64,000 nt of DNA from the NCBI RefSeq assembly GCF_900149705.1, contig NZ_LT703001.1:3342001-3406000 (forward strand), in the 5' to 3' direction. A model generated the notes under the pieces. That model was given only the letters and a program-made list of their open reading frames with translations. It searched no databases and was not told the origin of the DNA. Below are positions 1 to 8,089 of this stretch, piece after piece. Position 1 is the first letter of the stretch; each line of letters begins with the position of its first letter. The stretch comes from Sphingorhabdus sp. Alg231-15. GTDB lineage: Bacteria; Pseudomonadota; Alphaproteobacteria; Sphingomonadales; Sphingomonadaceae. The translations under genes and the position numbers were made by a program.

Positions 1-177
1 CGCTGCCTCTTTCTGACCGTCTATGCAGTGCGGATGTCTGCGCTTGCTTTGGGATCGCTGCTTAAAGAAAAACTGGCCCATTTGGGGGGCACTGTTGAGG
101 TAGGGGAACTGGCTGTCAAAGAAGAATCACGCGGGTTGTTATTGCCAACGGCGATCTACGCGCGCTGGTCCAAATAG
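1..177 (+). CDS. C-terminal fragment of an unrecognised protein
   Basis: Frame 1 is open from the window edge to a TAG at 175-177, giving the last 58 residues of a protein that starts outside the window. The visible part has a hydrophobic stretch (LTVYAVRMSALALGSLL) followed by a Gly- and charge-rich tail ending in RWSK. I do not recognise the family. It sits 66 nt before the FolB gene on the same strand, so it may belong to the same transcript. No terminator is visible between them. Confidence 0.5.
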   Translation, partial: RCLFLTVYAVRMSALALGSLLKEKLAHLGGTVEVGELAVKEESRGLLLPTAIYARWSK

Positions 178-243
178 GGATTCGTCGCCATCAAACTGAC
201 AGCATGGCTTGCCATTTCGTCTGCAAAGTGGTGAAGACATCTC

Positions 244-615
244 ATGACAGATACACTTACATTAGAGGTCAATGATTTAGAGGTCGATGTCCTGACCGGC
301 ATCTATTCCGAAGAAACCCATCTACCACAGCCGTTGCGCATCTCGATTATGGCGGAACTGAAAGTTCAGGAGCGCTATGAGGCCGAAACGCCGCTGGAAA
401 GCTCCAAAAACTATATGGACCTTAAAGATGCTGCGACCACAGCCCTACCAGAGGGCGTGCATTTCAAACTGATCGAGGCCGTGGCCGACCATATTATGGA
501 AACATTGTTCTTGCAGGATGAGAATGTGCTGCGAGTGACGGTAAAAATTGTAAAGCTGCTCATTTCCGAAAAAGGGGAAGCCATTGGTATAACGCTGTCA
601 CGGGCGCGCAAATGA
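244..615 (+). CDS. folB: Dihydroneopterin aldolase family protein (FolB-like)
   Basis: FolB cleaves 7,8-dihydroneopterin to 6-hydroxymethyl-dihydropterin and glycolaldehyde in cytosolic folate synthesis. The 123-residue length is normal. The family's key positions can be placed: Glu24 in the GIYSEE segment, Tyr57 (NYMDL), Glu78 (FKLIEA) and Lys104 (KIVKL). The N-terminal strand LEVNDLEVDVLTGIY matches the tunnel-fold opening. The stop overlaps the start of the next gene in an ATGA arrangement, so it is translationally coupled to a pteridine-reductase-like SDR, which supports a pterin role. Related FolX epimerases share this fold and are not excluded. Confidence 0.85.
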   Translation: MTDTLTLEVNDLEVDVLTGIYSEETHLPQPLRISIMAELKVQERYEAETPLESSKNYMDLKDAATTALPEGVHFKLIEAVADHIMETLFLQDENVLRVTVKIVKLLISEKGEAIGITLSRARK

Positions 616-1385
616 ATGGCAATCCGGTGAAACTGGCTTTGGTCACAGGCGGCGTCAGGAGACTTGGCGCGCATATCTCGACTCGCTTGGCGGAAGCAGG
701 TTACGCGTTGGCGCTTCATGGCCATAGTGATGCACAGCCAGATGATATGCTGACCGAAGCTCTGAAGGTTCACAACACCGATTGGTCTGGTTTCGTTGCC
801 GATTTTGTCGAAGAGGGTGCGGCTTCCAGACTGTTAGAATCGGTAGTCGAGCATTTTGGACGTCCTCCTGATCTGTTGATCAACAACGCTTCGCTGTTCG
901 ACTATGATGATGCACAAAGTCTGGATGACCGGAATCTAGAACAGCATCTGAGAATCAATATGATGGTGCCAACCTTGTTGACAACATTGCTAGCGAAACG
1001 GGTGCCAAAAAATGAGCGCGCCGCAGTGGTCAATATTGTTGACCAGCGGGTTCGCAACCCAAATGGCGATCAATTGAGCTACACATTGTCCAAACAGGCC
1101 CTTTCTGAAACAATCCGTACCCTGGCTATCGCGTGTGCCGTCCAACTGCGGATTAACGGCATTGCGCCTGGTCTTACCTTGGCAACCGAAGATTATAGTG
1201 CCGAGCAGATGACCCGTTTAGCGACTGTCATGCCGCTGAACAGGCTCTCATCGCCTGATGATATTGCTGCGGCAGTGCGTTATCTCGCCGAGGCAGATAG
1301 TGTGACTGGCCAGACTTTGTTTGTAGACGGCGGTGCACATATGAAAAGTTTCGATCGCGATTTCATGTTCATGGAGCGTCGCTAG
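612..1385 (+). CDS. PTR1/FolM-type pteridine reductase-like SDR
   Basis: This is a 257-residue short-chain dehydrogenase predicted to use NADPH. The nucleotide motif is TGGVRRLG (residues 12-19) with the Arg-Leu-Gly ending seen in pteridine reductases instead of the usual GIG. NNAS is at 91-94. The catalytic Tyr157 and Lys161 lie in YTLSK. An Asp (D144, NIVD) sits 13 residues before the Tyr, where classical SDRs have Ser; this Asp-Tyr-Lys spacing is the PTR1 signature. Overlap with folB argues for dihydropterin or dihydrofolate reduction. Substrate is inferred, not shown. Confidence 0.82.
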   Translation: MNGNPVKLALVTGGVRRLGAHISTRLAEAGYALALHGHSDAQPDDMLTEALKVHNTDWSGFVADFVEEGAASRLLESVVEHFGRPPDLLINNASLFDYDDAQSLDDRNLEQHLRINMMVPTLLTTLLAKRVPKNERAAVVNIVDQRVRNPNGDQLSYTLSKQALSETIRTLAIACAVQLRINGIAPGLTLATEDYSAEQMTRLATVMPLNRLSSPDDIAAAVRYLAEADSVTGQTLFVDGGAHMKSFDRDFMFMERR

Positions 1386-1498
1386 GTCCCGAATTACCAT
1401 TCCGTTCATCGATAACTACCTTACATGGCGGGGAAGAGCTCCCACCCTGCTGTGTGGGCTTTAGCTAAAATGGGGGACAAATTAGTGAAAGGACCAAT

Positions 1499-2077
1499 GT
1501 GCGTAACATTTCCAAAATCCTTCTGGCTTGTGCAGCCACAATCTCTTTAACAGCCTGTGGCGAGCAGGCTGCCAACACAGCGAATGGCGAAAGTGATGCC
1601 GAAAGTGCGGCGGTCGAAGAACCCGCCGAACCCACCAATATTGTTGGCGTTGCCGAAAATAATGCAGAATTGTCGACACTGGTTATGGCTATGACGGTCG
1701 CGGAATTGGGTGGAACGCTGGCGGAAGAAGGCCCCTTTACGGTTTTCGCGCCGACCAATGATGCGTTTAACAAAATCGATCCTGCAGAACTCAGTGCTTT
1801 GCTGTCTCCAGAAAAGAAAGAAGATCTTACCTCTCTGCTAAACTATCATGTTGTTTCCGGAGAGATGACCGCAGCAGATGTCACACAGGCAATTGCCGAT
1901 GGCGGTGGCACAGCAACCTTGACCACGGTTGAAGGCACGAAGCTGAAGGCTTCGCTCGAAGGTCAAAAAGTCGTCTTGGAAGATGCTGCTGGCGGGAAGT
2001 CAACAGTAACTCTCGTCGATGTCAAAGCGACCAATGGTGTGATTCACGCCGTCGATACAGTCGTTATGCCTGGCTAA
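1499..2077 (+). CDS. Fasciclin-domain lipoprotein
   Basis: This is a 192-residue secreted protein. The N-terminus MRNISKILLACAATISLTAC is a lipoprotein signal with lipobox LTAC, and an Ala/Glu-rich linker follows. One fasciclin (FAS1/beta-Ig-h3) domain fills about residues 48-191, with the typical FTVFAPTNDAFNKI and LLNYHVVSG boxes and a closing NGVIHAVDTVVMP. FAS1 domains mediate adhesion or binding; the specific role here is unknown. The GTG start at 1499 is chosen because AAAGGA lies 7 nt before it. A terminator follows. Confidence 0.85.
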   Translation: MRNISKILLACAATISLTACGEQAANTANGESDAESAAVEEPAEPTNIVGVAENNAELSTLVMAMTVAELGGTLAEEGPFTVFAPTNDAFNKIDPAELSALLSPEKKEDLTSLLNYHVVSGEMTAADVTQAIADGGGTATLTTVEGTKLKASLEGQKVVLEDAAGGKSTVTLVDVKATNGVIHAVDTVVMPG

Positions 2078-2098
2078 GATTGAACCTCACAATTCCGA

Positions 2099-2129
2099 AA
2101 GGCCTCGCTTCAACGGCGGGGCCTTTTTT
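2099..2129 (+). terminator. Rho-independent terminator after the fasciclin gene
   Basis: A 10-bp stem (AAGGCCTCGC with GCGGGGCCTT, one G-T wobble) and a 7-nt loop are followed by a run of six T. It lies 22 nt after the fasciclin stop codon. Confidence 0.8.
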
Positions 2130-2181
2130 ATTGCCCGCCATGCCGCTATTGGGGTGTGGTTATTGAATAAGGAGCAGTCCT

Positions 2182-2589
2182 GTGGCGCAATATTGGTTGA
2201 TGAAGTCCGAACCGGACGAATATGGCTGGGATGATCTGGTCGCGGAAAAGGAAGGCACGTGGGACGGCGTCAAAAATGCGCAGGCCAGCAATAATATGAA
2301 AATGATGAAGGTCGGGGATCAGGTTTTCTTCTATCATTCCCGCCAGGGACTGGAAATTGTTGGAATCATGGAAGTCAGTGAAGAAAAGTTTCCAGATCCG
2401 TTCGACGATACCGGCCGTTGGATTGCTGTAAAGGTGAAGCCGGTACGCAAATTGGACAAAGCAGTGCCGCTTAAAGAAATGAAGCAGAATCCGAAACTCG
2501 AAAATTTGGCTATCATTCGGCAGACCCGTTTGTCAGTGGCTCCGGTGACCAGCGACGAATGGGAAGCGATACTGACGATGGCAGCCTGA
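2182..2589 (+). CDS. EVE domain-containing protein
   Basis: This is a 135-residue protein formed by one EVE domain, the PUA-like fold also seen in human THYN1. It opens with YWLMKSEPDEYGWDDL and carries WDGVKNAQASNNMKMMKVGD and FFYHS, the family's hallmark blocks. EVE domains bind modified bases in nucleic acids; the physiological ligand of stand-alone bacterial members is unsettled. The GTG start at 2182 is supported by AAGGAG at 2169-2174. It stands alone on its strand, converging on the VOC lipoprotein gene. Confidence 0.9.
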   Translation: MAQYWLMKSEPDEYGWDDLVAEKEGTWDGVKNAQASNNMKMMKVGDQVFFYHSRQGLEIVGIMEVSEEKFPDPFDDTGRWIAVKVKPVRKLDKAVPLKEMKQNPKLENLAIIRQTRLSVAPVTSDEWEAILTMAA

Positions 2590-2617
2590 GAAATTTGTGG
2601 CACTGGTGCCTCAGTTT

Positions 2618-3130
2618 TTAGCTTCCCGATTCAACCCGGTCCGCAGGCACAATGAACTCCAGACGCAATCCAGATGGCTCGCGGATCATCATGTGAGTGG
2701 TTGGACCATCCCCCATAAATTCTGGGGCAAATTCAACAACCACATTGTCCTTAGCGAGAAATTGTTCGTGAAGTGCATCTAACGCTGCAAGATCGCGGAC
2801 TGTGATTGCCATATGGTGAAGGCCAACATTGTTCTTTCGATCAAAAGCAACGGCGTTGGTCGGGTCAGTCACCTGCCATAGTGTGACAAACATATCGCCA
2901 TTCGTTACAAATACAGAAGGATATTCCGGCTCGCCGCCAGCGGTTTTCCAGCCCAGAGTATCAACAAAAAAAGCCACACTGTCATCCAGCTTGGTAACCG
3001 CAAAGCCGATATGGTTGAGGCCAAGCGTCGCGGCTTCTTCTTGGGTTTCAGTTTCTGTTGGAGCGGTTTCTTCCTGCACTGGGGAGCAGGCGGCTAATCC
3101 TGCAACAAACAGAAGATAGGGCGCTTTCAT
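2618..3130 (-). CDS. VOC-fold lipoprotein (glyoxalase-like)
   Basis: This is a 170-residue protein with a short lipoprotein signal (MKAPYLLFVAGLAAC, Cys15) and a Glu/Thr-rich linker. A single vicinal-oxygen-chelate domain covers about residues 38-165, with LNHIGFAVTKLDDSVAFF and GLHHMAITVRDLAALD as the two paired beta-alpha-beta modules. VOC proteins are usually cytosolic metalloenzymes or binding proteins, so a lipid-anchored copy is unusual. It starts 28 nt after the ThDP enzyme gene and is probably the third gene of that operon. AGAGGAA precedes the ATG. Substrate unknown. Confidence 0.75.
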   Translation of the reverse strand: MKAPYLLFVAGLAACSPVQEETAPTETETQEEAATLGLNHIGFAVTKLDDSVAFFVDTLGWKTAGGEPEYPSVFVTNGDMFVTLWQVTDPTNAVAFDRKNNVGLHHMAITVRDLAALDALHEQFLAKDNVVVEFAPEFMGDGPTTHMMIREPSGLRLEFIVPADRVESGS

Positions 3131-3158
3131 TATAGATTCCTCTCAAGCATTTTTCGGG

Positions 3159-4805
3159 CTATTTTCGGAAACTGCTGACCGTAGCCCCTGCGGCGGTGAG
3201 ATATTCGACATCGGTTTTCAGGTGCAATAGGCGCAGGCCTTTGTGCTTCATGGCTTCAGTCAGTGCTGGCGCAAATTGCTCCGTGCTTTCGACCGTTGCG
3301 CTCCATCCACCATAGGCCTTGGCGAGCATGGCAAAGTCCGGATTCTGTAGCGAAGTAGCCGACAGGCGCGCAGGATATTCACGTTCTTGATGGAGGCGAA
3401 TGGTGCCAAAGCTGCCATTGTCGATGACGAGCACCAGCAGGTTTGCATCATATTGCATCGCAGTTGCAAGCTCCTGTCCGTTCATCATGAAGTCGCCATC
3501 GCCCGCGATTACCACGGAGACGCGATCCGGAAACCGCAGGGCAGCAGCAACGGATGCCGGGACGCCATAGCCCATAGCGCCCGATGTTGGAGCAAGTTGG
3601 CTCGGGAAATCACCATAGGTCCAGTAGCGATGCCACCAGCCGGAGAAATTACCTGCCCCGTTGCTGATAATGGCGTCAGCAGGCAACATGTCCTGCATCG
3701 CCGCGACACAGGGGCCGAGATCGAGTTTGGCACCACTGGGTTTGACGGTCGTCCATTCCGTGTAATCAGCATAGGCTGCTTTGCCCGAGTCAAAGCTGAG
3801 CAAATCGTCTTCCCACAAAGCGGCTTGTTCAGCAAATTCATGCATCTCCGCGCAAATCGGTAGGTCAATGCGATAGACATGGTTCAGTTCATCGGGATCG
3901 GGATGGATGTGGACCAGTGTTTGATCGGGATGATCGGGGGTGATTAGTGTATAACCATCGGTGGTAGCCTCACCAAGCCGCGCACCGACAGCGATGATTA
4001 GATCGGCCGCTTTCACCCGCTCAACCAGCTTGGGATTGGGGCCATAGCCGAGATTGCCAGCATAAACAGGACTGGTGTTGGGAAAATTATCCTGCCGGCG
4101 GAACGCGCAAGCGACAGGCAGGCCGATACGCTCGGCATAGGTGGCGAAGTTTTCTCTTGCGCTGGCACACCAGCCAGCCCCTCCGACAATCGCTATCGGA
4201 TCCGTCGCATCGCGAAGCAGATCGGTCAGCGTGGTCATCGCATTAGCACACATGGGTTGAACCGGTGCGACCACTTTCGGACGGTCCAGTGCTTCCACCT
4301 CGTCGCGTAGCATATCCTCAGGCAAGCTAAGCACCACAGGGCCGGGTCGACCGGAGCTGGCTGTGTCAAAGGCACGGGCGATATATTCGGGGATGCGGGC
4401 GGCATTATCGATCCGCGCCGCCCATTTGGCGAGCGGTGTGAACATCGCGGTGAAATCGACTTCCTGAAAACCTTCGCGGTCACGATCATCGCGGGCAACG
4501 TCGCCGATAAACAGGATCATCGGGGTACTGTCCTGCATCGCGGTGTGGACGCCGATGCTGGCATTGGTGGCACCCGGACCACGTGTGACAAAGGCGATCC
4601 CGGGATGACCGGACAGCTTTCCATCGGCCTCCGCCATGAATGCGGCACTGCCGTCTTGGCGAGTAGACACAGTCTCGATTTCATCGCAATCGTGCAGCGC
4701 GTCAAGAACGGACAAAAAGCTCTCTCCCGGCACAGTGAAAATGCGGTCGGCGCCCTGGATAATCAATTGATCGACCAGGATTTGAGCGCCGGTACGTTTG
4801 GTCAT
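3159..4805 (-). CDS. Thiamine-diphosphate-dependent enzyme, acetolactate synthase/decarboxylase superfamily
   Basis: This is a 548-residue ThDP enzyme with the Pyr, central and PP domains in order. The PP domain has the cofactor motif GDGDFMMNGQELATAM followed by VIDNGSFGTI; the Pyr domain shows TRGPGATNASIGVHTAMQDS. Aligning by eye from the PG turn, the conserved catalytic Glu (RHEQ in acetolactate synthase) is an Asp here (Asp51, TRQDGSAA; codon GAC confirmed). It starts 11 nt after the aldehyde dehydrogenase, so a 2-oxoacid decarboxylase feeding an aldehyde to that enzyme is a reasonable inference. Acetolactate synthase for branched-chain amino acids is less likely because no small subunit is adjacent. 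Confidence 0.8.
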   Translation of the reverse strand: MTKRTGAQILVDQLIIQGADRIFTVPGESFLSVLDALHDCDEIETVSTRQDGSAAFMAEADGKLSGHPGIAFVTRGPGATNASIGVHTAMQDSTPMILFIGDVARDDRDREGFQEVDFTAMFTPLAKWAARIDNAARIPEYIARAFDTASSGRPGPVVLSLPEDMLRDEVEALDRPKVVAPVQPMCANAMTTLTDLLRDATDPIAIVGGAGWCASARENFATYAERIGLPVACAFRRQDNFPNTSPVYAGNLGYGPNPKLVERVKAADLIIAVGARLGEATTDGYTLITPDHPDQTLVHIHPDPDELNHVYRIDLPICAEMHEFAEQAALWEDDLLSFDSGKAAYADYTEWTTVKPSGAKLDLGPCVAAMQDMLPADAIISNGAGNFSGWWHRYWTYGDFPSQLAPTSGAMGYGVPASVAAALRFPDRVSVVIAGDGDFMMNGQELATAMQYDANLLVLVIDNGSFGTIRLHQEREYPARLSATSLQNPDFAMLAKAYGGWSATVESTEQFAPALTEAMKHKGLRLLHLKTDVEYLTAAGATVSSFRK

Positions 4806-4816
4806 GTTGCTAATCC

Positions 4817-6253
4817 TCAGCTCTGGTGAATGGCTTTAGTAACCATATAGGCCTTCAACCCGTCGGGGCCATCTTCTGATCCATGACCAGATTCTTTTAC
4901 GCCCCCAAAAGGCGCGTCACCGGGGCTGATGGTCATGTTGTTGATCGCAACCATGCCGGCCTCAATCATGTCTCCGACAATATTGGCTGTGCGCAGGCTT
5001 TCGGTAAAGGCATAAGCCGCAAGGCCCAATGGCAGGCGATTGGCCTGCTCTAACGCTTCGTCCAATGTGTCGAATGGTCGCATGGCAGCCACCGGGCCAA
5101 AAGGCTCACTGCTCATGATATCCGCTTGTAGCGGCACATCGGTCAAGACAGTTGGGCGATAAAAATAGCCATCACCATCGATTGCCTCTCCACCAAGACG
5201 CACGGTTGCGCCTTTGGCCTTCGCATCGCCGATGAGTTGTTCCATCGCTTCTGGGCGGCGTGGATTGGCAAGCGGTCCCATGTCGATATTATCGCCAAAG
5301 CCGTCACCAACCCGGACCTTTTCCACGCGCTTCGTAAATTCCGCAGCGAATTTTTCGTAGATCCCGGATTGAACATAGAAGCGGGTAGGGGAGACGCAGA
5401 CTTGCCCCGCATTGCGGTATTTTTGCATGGCCAGCAGGTCGAGCGCCTGGTCCATATCGCAATCATCAAAGACCAGGACCGGCGCATGACCGCCCAGTTC
5501 CATAGTCGTGCGCTGCATATTCTCTGTCGCCAGTTTCATCAGATGCTTGCCGACAGGAACGGAACCAGTGAAACTGACTTTGCGGATGATTTTCGATGCG
5601 ATCAGGTGACTAGATACTTGTGCAGGATCACCAAAGACAACCTGTACGACTCCAGCTGGCAGGCCGGCATCGACCAGACAGCGGATCATTTCAATTGCGC
5701 TTGCCGGAGTCTCTTCCGCTGGTTTCAAGATGATCGAGCAACCGGCGGCGAGTGCGGCAGCCAGTTTTCGTGCAGGCGTGAAAACCGGGAAATTCCAGGG
5801 ACTGAATGCGGCGACTGGGCCGACAGGTTGATATTTGACGAAACTCTGCTGGCCGGTCGGGCGCACCAGGACACGACCATAACAGCGCTTGGCTTCTTCG
5901 GCCATTGTATCGAACAGATTGGCTGAGCCGGTTACCTCGCCTGCGGCCTGAGTAAACGGCTTGCCTTGCTCAGCAGTCATTAGCCGACCGATTTCCGGAG
6001 CGCGTTCACGCATCAGCTCCGCAGCCTTGCGGAGGATCGCTGCGCGTTCATTGACAGGCGTATCGCGCCAGACCGGAAAAGCCCGATCCGCCGCATCCAG
6101 TGCACGGTCAAGATCGGCGATGCTTGCCTTAGGCAAATCGGAAATGGTTTTTCCGGTCGCTGGATTGACAACATGATGGACATCGCGATCCGCCAGATCA
6201 ATCCATTCGCCGTCAATATGAAGTTGCAGGGTAGGGGGATAGGTATTTGACAT
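4817..6253 (-). CDS. NAD(P)-dependent aldehyde dehydrogenase (succinate-semialdehyde dehydrogenase-like)
   Basis: This is a 478-residue ALDH-superfamily enzyme oxidising an aldehyde to an acid. Catalytic residues are visible: Asn154 (PWNFP), Lys177 (LKPAEET), Glu252 (ELGGH) and nucleophile Cys286 (GQVCVS). The sequence resembles the SSADH/GabD branch. The frame is open back to 6520, but the start is placed at the ATG at 6253 because AGGAG lies directly upstream and the protein then begins like its relatives (HIDGEWIDLADR). It leads a left-reading operon with the ThDP enzyme and the VOC lipoprotein and is divergent from the SMP-30 gene. The substrate cannot be read from sequence. Confidence 0.88.
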   Translation of the reverse strand: MSNTYPPTLQLHIDGEWIDLADRDVHHVVNPATGKTISDLPKASIADLDRALDAADRAFPVWRDTPVNERAAILRKAAELMRERAPEIGRLMTAEQGKPFTQAAGEVTGSANLFDTMAEEAKRCYGRVLVRPTGQQSFVKYQPVGPVAAFSPWNFPVFTPARKLAAALAAGCSIILKPAEETPASAIEMIRCLVDAGLPAGVVQVVFGDPAQVSSHLIASKIIRKVSFTGSVPVGKHLMKLATENMQRTTMELGGHAPVLVFDDCDMDQALDLLAMQKYRNAGQVCVSPTRFYVQSGIYEKFAAEFTKRVEKVRVGDGFGDNIDMGPLANPRRPEAMEQLIGDAKAKGATVRLGGEAIDGDGYFYRPTVLTDVPLQADIMSSEPFGPVAAMRPFDTLDEALEQANRLPLGLAAYAFTESLRTANIVGDMIEAGMVAINNMTISPGDAPFGGVKESGHGSEDGPDGLKAYMVTKAIHQS

Positions 6254-6338
6254 AGTTGCTCCTGTAACCGGTTGAGACAGCACTAGACTTGTCGTCTGTT
6301 TCCCGCAATGACTGTGACAAATTTTCGAGAGGAAAAAG

Positions 6339-7259
6339 ATGGAACTGGTTACCGACGGACTGCGTTTCCCCGAGGGCCCGATCGCAATGCCTGACGGCAG
6401 CGTAATATTGGTTGAAATCGCCGCCGGACAACTGACCCGTATCGGGTCGGATGGCTCCAAGGAGGTGATTGCGAAGCCGGGCGGCGGCCCCAACGGCGCC
6501 GCGCTAGGTCCCGACGGCAAAATCTATGTCTGTAATAACGGCGGCTTTGAATATCAGGAAGCGAACGGCTTTCTAACCCCGGCCGGTATTGCAAAGGATT
6601 ATTCCGGTGGTCGGATCGAGCGGATTGATCCGCAAACCGGTGCGGTAGAAGTGCTTTACAAGAGCGGTGATTTTGACTGCATTCTTCGCGGGCCGAATGA
6701 CATTGTCTTTGATGAACATGGCGGATTCTGGTTCACCGATCACGGTAAAACGGATTATGAAAAGCGCTGTCATGACATTGTCGGGATATTCTATGCGAAG
6801 GCCGATGGTAGTTATTTGGAGGAAGTCATCTTTCCTTCGCAAAACCCCAATGGCGTTGGGTTATCACCTGATGGTAAAACTCTCTACGCAGCGGAGACTT
6901 TCACTTGCCGGTTGATGAAGTTCAATATTACCGAACCGGGCAAAGTCTCTCCGGATGCTGGGCCAGGCGGCCCCGGTATCCCGGTCTATCGCCCCGCTGG
7001 ATACAAGTTTTTCGACAGTTTGGCGATGGAAGAGAGCGGTAATATCTGTGTCGCAACCATCGGTGAATGCGGGATCAGCGTGATTTCTCCGGATGGGGAG
7101 TTGGTAGAGTTCGTGCCAACGCCGGATATCTTTACCACCAATATCTGTTTCGGTGGTGCCGATATGATGGATGCTTATATTTGTCTGTCCGCGACCGGAA
7201 AGTTGATGAAAATGCGATGGAAACGCCCTGGCCTCAAATTGGAATATCTGAATAAATGA
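6339..7259 (+). CDS. SMP-30/gluconolactonase/LRE family hydrolase
   Basis: This is a 306-residue six-bladed beta-propeller of the SMP-30 family, typically metal-dependent lactonases or esterases. Family markers include LRFPEGPIAMPDGS at the N-terminus, RGPNDIVFDEHGGFWFTDHG in the middle and NPNGVGLSPDGKTLYAAET. No signal peptide is seen, so it is probably cytosolic. A purine-rich GAGAGGAAAAAG precedes the ATG. It overlaps the HAD phosphatase by 4 bp (ATGA) and diverges from the ALDH operon, which suggests a shared catabolic task; the lactone substrate is unknown. Confidence 0.85.
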   Translation: MELVTDGLRFPEGPIAMPDGSVILVEIAAGQLTRIGSDGSKEVIAKPGGGPNGAALGPDGKIYVCNNGGFEYQEANGFLTPAGIAKDYSGGRIERIDPQTGAVEVLYKSGDFDCILRGPNDIVFDEHGGFWFTDHGKTDYEKRCHDIVGIFYAKADGSYLEEVIFPSQNPNGVGLSPDGKTLYAAETFTCRLMKFNITEPGKVSPDAGPGGPGIPVYRPAGYKFFDSLAMEESGNICVATIGECGISVISPDGELVEFVPTPDIFTTNICFGGADMMDAYICLSATGKLMKMRWKRPGLKLEYLNK

Positions 7260-7903
7260 ACCATGACACCGTAATTTTCGACTTTGGCGGCGTAATCACC
7301 AGTTCGCCATTTGATGCATTTAATCGGCTGGAGGCTGAGCGCGGCGTGCCGATCCATAGCGTTCGTCAGATCAACAGTACCAATCCGCATGATAACGCCT
7401 GGGCGAAATTTGAACGATCAGAAATTGACGCCGCCGGTTTTGATGCGCTTTTTGCCGAAGAAGCGAGAGCAATTTGTATCGAGCTGAACGGCAGCGATGT
7501 GCTCGCTTGTCTGGCCGGTGATATCCGTCCGGCAATGGTGGCAATGCTCGATACACTGAAAGCCCAGGACTTTACTATCGGCTGCATCACGAACAACGTC
7601 CCATCTGGCAAAGGATCGGGCATGGCGCTGAATGATGAAAAGGCAGCCGCGATCGCGGAGATTATGGCACGGTTTGATCATATTATTGAAAGTAGCAAGG
7701 TGGGTATAAGGAAACCCGATCCGCGCATTTATGAGATGATGTGCGAGGCTTTGGACGTGCATCCGAAACAGTGCATCTATCTTGATGACCTTGGTATCAA
7801 CTGCAAGCCCGCTGCGGCGCTGGGTATGGCCGCGATCAAAGTGACCGGCGAAGAGCAGGCGCTGAAAGACTTGCATGCACTGTTGGATATGCCGTTCGCA
7901 TAG
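7256..7903 (+). CDS. HAD-superfamily hydrolase (HAD-IA, YihX/epoxide-hydrolase-N-terminal type)
   Basis: This is a 215-residue HAD phosphatase. Motif I is DFGGVI with nucleophile Asp9; the second Asp of the canonical DxD is Gly11, as in the YihX-like branch. Motif II Thr lies in GCITNN, motif III Lys in KVGIRKPDPRIYE, and motif IV is YLDDLG. The C2-type cap lies between motifs I and II. It is coupled to the SMP-30 gene by a 4-bp overlap. The substrate, perhaps a small phosphorylated metabolite, is not deducible. Confidence 0.85.
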   Translation: MNHDTVIFDFGGVITSSPFDAFNRLEAERGVPIHSVRQINSTNPHDNAWAKFERSEIDAAGFDALFAEEARAICIELNGSDVLACLAGDIRPAMVAMLDTLKAQDFTIGCITNNVPSGKGSGMALNDEKAAAIAEIMARFDHIIESSKVGIRKPDPRIYEMMCEALDVHPKQCIYLDDLGINCKPAAALGMAAIKVTGEEQALKDLHALLDMPFA

Positions 7904-7919
7904 TAGCGAATTTCGTCAC

Positions 7920-7933
7920 AAATCTATAGATTT
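7920..7933. promoter_or_regulatory. 14-bp perfect palindrome downstream of the HAD gene
   Basis: AAATCTATAGATTT is a perfect palindrome 17 nt after the HAD stop and about 80 nt before the Pho-box pair. It is AT-rich without a GC stem, so it is a poor terminator and could be an operator. Function unknown. Confidence 0.25.
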
Positions 7934-8012
7934 TCAACGATCCTAACATACTGAAAGCATGTTGTTTTCGGTAGAAATGGTGCTTGACCGCCAGTTTTTA
8001 ATGACTCTTCAA

Positions 8013-8063
8013 TGACACTATTATTACAGTTATGTTGCAAAATACGTCATAAAACTGTAATAA
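8013..8063. promoter_or_regulatory. Paired, oppositely oriented Pho-box-like sites
   Basis: On the plus strand ACGTCATAAAACTGTAA (8044-8060) matches the PhoB box CTGTCATAAAACTGTCA at 14 of 17 positions. On the minus strand CTGTAATAATAGTGTCA (8029-8013) also matches at 14 of 17. In both, the two half-sites are 11 bp apart, one helical turn. The two boxes share a perfect 11-bp inverted repeat, TTATTACAGTT (8021-8031) and AACTGTAATAA (8053-8063). The site lies 27-77 nt before the TPR gene start. PhoB control is inferred from the match alone. Confidence 0.6.
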
Positions 8064-8089
8064 TGGCCCAAAGAAACAGGAGAGTGAGT

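Noticed and set aside
3159-4805. Branched-chain amino acid acetolactate synthase (ilvB)
   Set aside because: No ilvN or ilvC is adjacent, the enzyme sits with an aldehyde dehydrogenase, and the catalytic Glu position differs.
6254-6520. N-terminal extension of the aldehyde dehydrogenase frame
   Set aside because: It has no ribosome site, overlaps the divergent SMP-30 gene and reads as non-homologous Pro/Ser-rich sequence, while ATG 6253 follows AGGAG.
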